From: Faecalibacterium sp. CAG:74
GTDB lineage: Bacteria; Bacillota; Clostridia; Christensenellales; Aristaeellaceae
DNA: 6,221 bases
Reading direction: 5' to 3'
Assembly: GCA_000437595.1 (NCBI GenBank)
Contig: FR899900.1
Location: 226,825 to 233,045 of the forward strand
Positions 5,014-6,221 of the stretch are shown piece by piece. The stretch's first letter is position 1, and each line of letters starts with the position of its first letter. The translations under genes and the position numbers were made by a program. Under the pieces are notes generated by a model that saw only the letters and a program-made list of their open reading frames with translations, was not told the origin of the DNA and did no database searches.

Positions 5014-6221
5014 TTAGTCGTCGTCCTGCACCTTGCCGCCGTGAATGGGCTGGTCGAATTTGTTCTTCTCCGTCACCAGCGGCGGGTCAACCGGGTATTT
5101 GCCGCAGAAGCAGCCCTTGCAGAATCCGCAGTGGCTGTCCGCCGCCAGCTTGTCGCACGCCTCCAGGGACAAAAAGCCGATGGAGTCCGCGCCGATGATT
5201 TTTCCGATTTCCTCCACCGAATGGTGTGCGGCAATCAGGTTCTCCTTGCTGTCCACATCCGTGCCGAAGAAGCAGGGGTCGGTGAACGGCGGGGCGGACA
5301 GGCGCACATGCACTTCCGTCGCGCCCGCTTCGCGCAGAAGGCGGACAATGCGCGCGCAGGTTGTGCCGCGGACGATGGAATCATCCACCATGACGACGCG
5401 CTTGCCCTTGACGGTGGCGGAAATGGCATTCAGCTTGATGCGCACGGCATCCTGCCGCTGCTTCTGCCCCGGCTGGATGAATGTGCGCCCGATGTACTTG
5501 TTCTTGATGAAGCCGATGCCGTAGGGAATCCCGCTGGTGCGGCTGTACCCAATGGCGGCATCCAGCCCGGAATCCGGCACGCCGATGACCACATCCGCCT
5601 GAACCGGATGGTCAAGCGCGAGGAAGCTGCCCGCCCGGATGCGCGCCTCGTGGACGCTGCTGCCGTCAATGACGGAATCGGGCCGCGCGAAATAAATGAA
5701 CTCGAAGATGCACATGCCGTCGTGGCACGCGCCGGGCATCTTATAGGAATGAATCCCCTCTTCGTTGACGACGACGACTTCACCCGCCTCAATATCGCGC
5801 ACGAACGTCGCGCCGATGGCATCCAGCGCGCAGCTCTCCGACGCAAACACCACATCGTCGCCGATTCTGCCCATGCACAGCGGACGGAAGCCATGCGGGT
5901 CGCGGCAGGCAATCAGCTTCGTCGGACTCATGACGACGAGCGAATACGCGCCCTTGATGACCTGCATGGCGTTCAAAACCGCCTGTTCAATCGAACCGCA
6001 CTTCAGGCGCTCCTGCGTGATAATGTAGGCAATCACCTCGGTATCCGACGTGCAGTGGAAAATCGCGCCGTTCTTCTCCAGCTGTTCGCGAAGCTCCGCC
6101 GCGTTGGTCAGATTTCCGTTGTGCGCCAGCGCCATCGCGCCTTTTTGATGGTTAATCAGCAGCGGCTGGGCATTGGAACGGCTGTGCATCCCCGTTGTAC
6201 CATAGCGGCAGTGGCCGACCG
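5014..6221 (-). CDS. purF: Amidophosphoribosyltransferase (glutamine PRPP amidotransferase), N-terminus beyond window
   Basis: First committed step: PRPP plus glutamine gives phosphoribosylamine, with glutaminase and phosphoribosyltransferase domains linked by an ammonia channel. The window holds the last 401 codons. About 75-80 N-terminal residues, including the catalytic N-terminal cysteine and any propeptide, lie past 6221. The visible part starts within VGHCRYGTTG, so the true start is not in the window. Counting from the Met at 6189, the glutaminase part shows AHNGN (22-26), SDTEV (48-52) and DPHGFRPL (97-104). The transferase part shows GVPDSG (203-208), IGRTFIQP (233-240) and the PRPP loop VVMVDDSIVRGTT (265-277, at 5359-5397). 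Cys160, Cys306, Cys354 and Cys357 match the four [4Fe-4S] ligands of the Bacillus subtilis enzyme, so this is the iron-sulfur type, which is typically sensitive to oxygen. The protein ends in a hydrophilic tail with QDDD. Regulation would be set by a promoter or leader outside the window. Confidence 0.97.
   Translation of the reverse strand, partial: VGHCRYGTTGMHSRSNAQPLLINHQKGAMALAHNGNLTNAAELREQLEKNGAIFHCTSDTEVIAYIITQERLKCGSIEQAVLNAMQVIKGAYSLVVMSPTKLIACRDPHGFRPLCMGRIGDDVVFASESCALDAIGATFVRDIEAGEVVVVNEEGIHSYKMPGACHDGMCIFEFIYFARPDSVIDGSSVHEARIRAGSFLALDHPVQADVVIGVPDSGLDAAIGYSRTSGIPYGIGFIKNKYIGRTFIQPGQKQRQDAVRIKLNAISATVKGKRVVMVDDSIVRGTTCARIVRLLREAGATEVHVRLSAPPFTDPCFFGTDVDSKENLIAAHHSVEEIGKIIGADSIGFLSLEACDKLAADSHCGFCKGCFCGKYPVDPPLVTEKNKFDQPIHGGKVQDDD

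Overview
The window is an interior stretch of a de novo purine biosynthesis operon, transcribed entirely on the minus strand. In transcription order (high to low coordinate) it holds purF (5' end cut off by the window edge), purM, purN, a PurO-type IMP cyclohydrolase, a stand-alone AICAR formyltransferase, purD, and the first 41 codons of purL. Coding covers almost the whole window. The only non-coding gaps are 31 bases (purF/purM) and 28 bases (formyltransferase/purD), and no stretch of 300 bases lacks a gene. I see no tRNA, rRNA, mobile element, CRISPR array, terminator or operon promoter. The promoter and any purine-sensing leader should lie beyond 6221, and the operon end lies below position 1.

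The organism looks like a fairly GC-rich member of the Clostridia (Bacillota). The order purF-purM-purN-(purH slot)-purD-purL is typical of that group. The Shine-Dalgarno sites are strong and Gram-positive in style. PurF carries the four-cysteine iron-sulfur pattern of the Bacillus-type enzyme, and the PurL start resembles the long single-chain form seen in Clostridia. The species cannot be named from this sequence.

The genes visible here cover steps 1 (PurF), 2 (PurD), 3 (PurN), 4 (PurL, partial), 5 (PurM), 9 (AICAR formyltransferase) and 10 (IMP cyclohydrolase). PurE, PurC and PurB are not in the window. Both formyl-transfer enzymes present (PurN and the AICAR formyltransferase) belong to families that use 10-formyl-tetrahydrofolate.

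The most notable point is the purH slot. Most bacteria have one bifunctional PurH there, with an IMP cyclohydrolase domain followed by a formyltransferase domain. Here the slot holds two genes joined by an ATGA overlap. One is a cyclohydrolase of the PurO family, first known from archaea. The other is a formyltransferase that matches the C-terminal half of eukaryotic ATIC very closely and lacks the usual cyclohydrolase half. Homologues of both parts are known in Clostridia, so this is an unusual pathway variant and not a wholly new system.

The genes fall into three translational blocks: purF alone; purM-purN-purO-formyltransferase; and purD-purL. Within blocks, stops and starts overlap by 4 or 7 bases. 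At the three 4-base overlaps the ribosome-binding site lies inside the last codons of the upstream gene.
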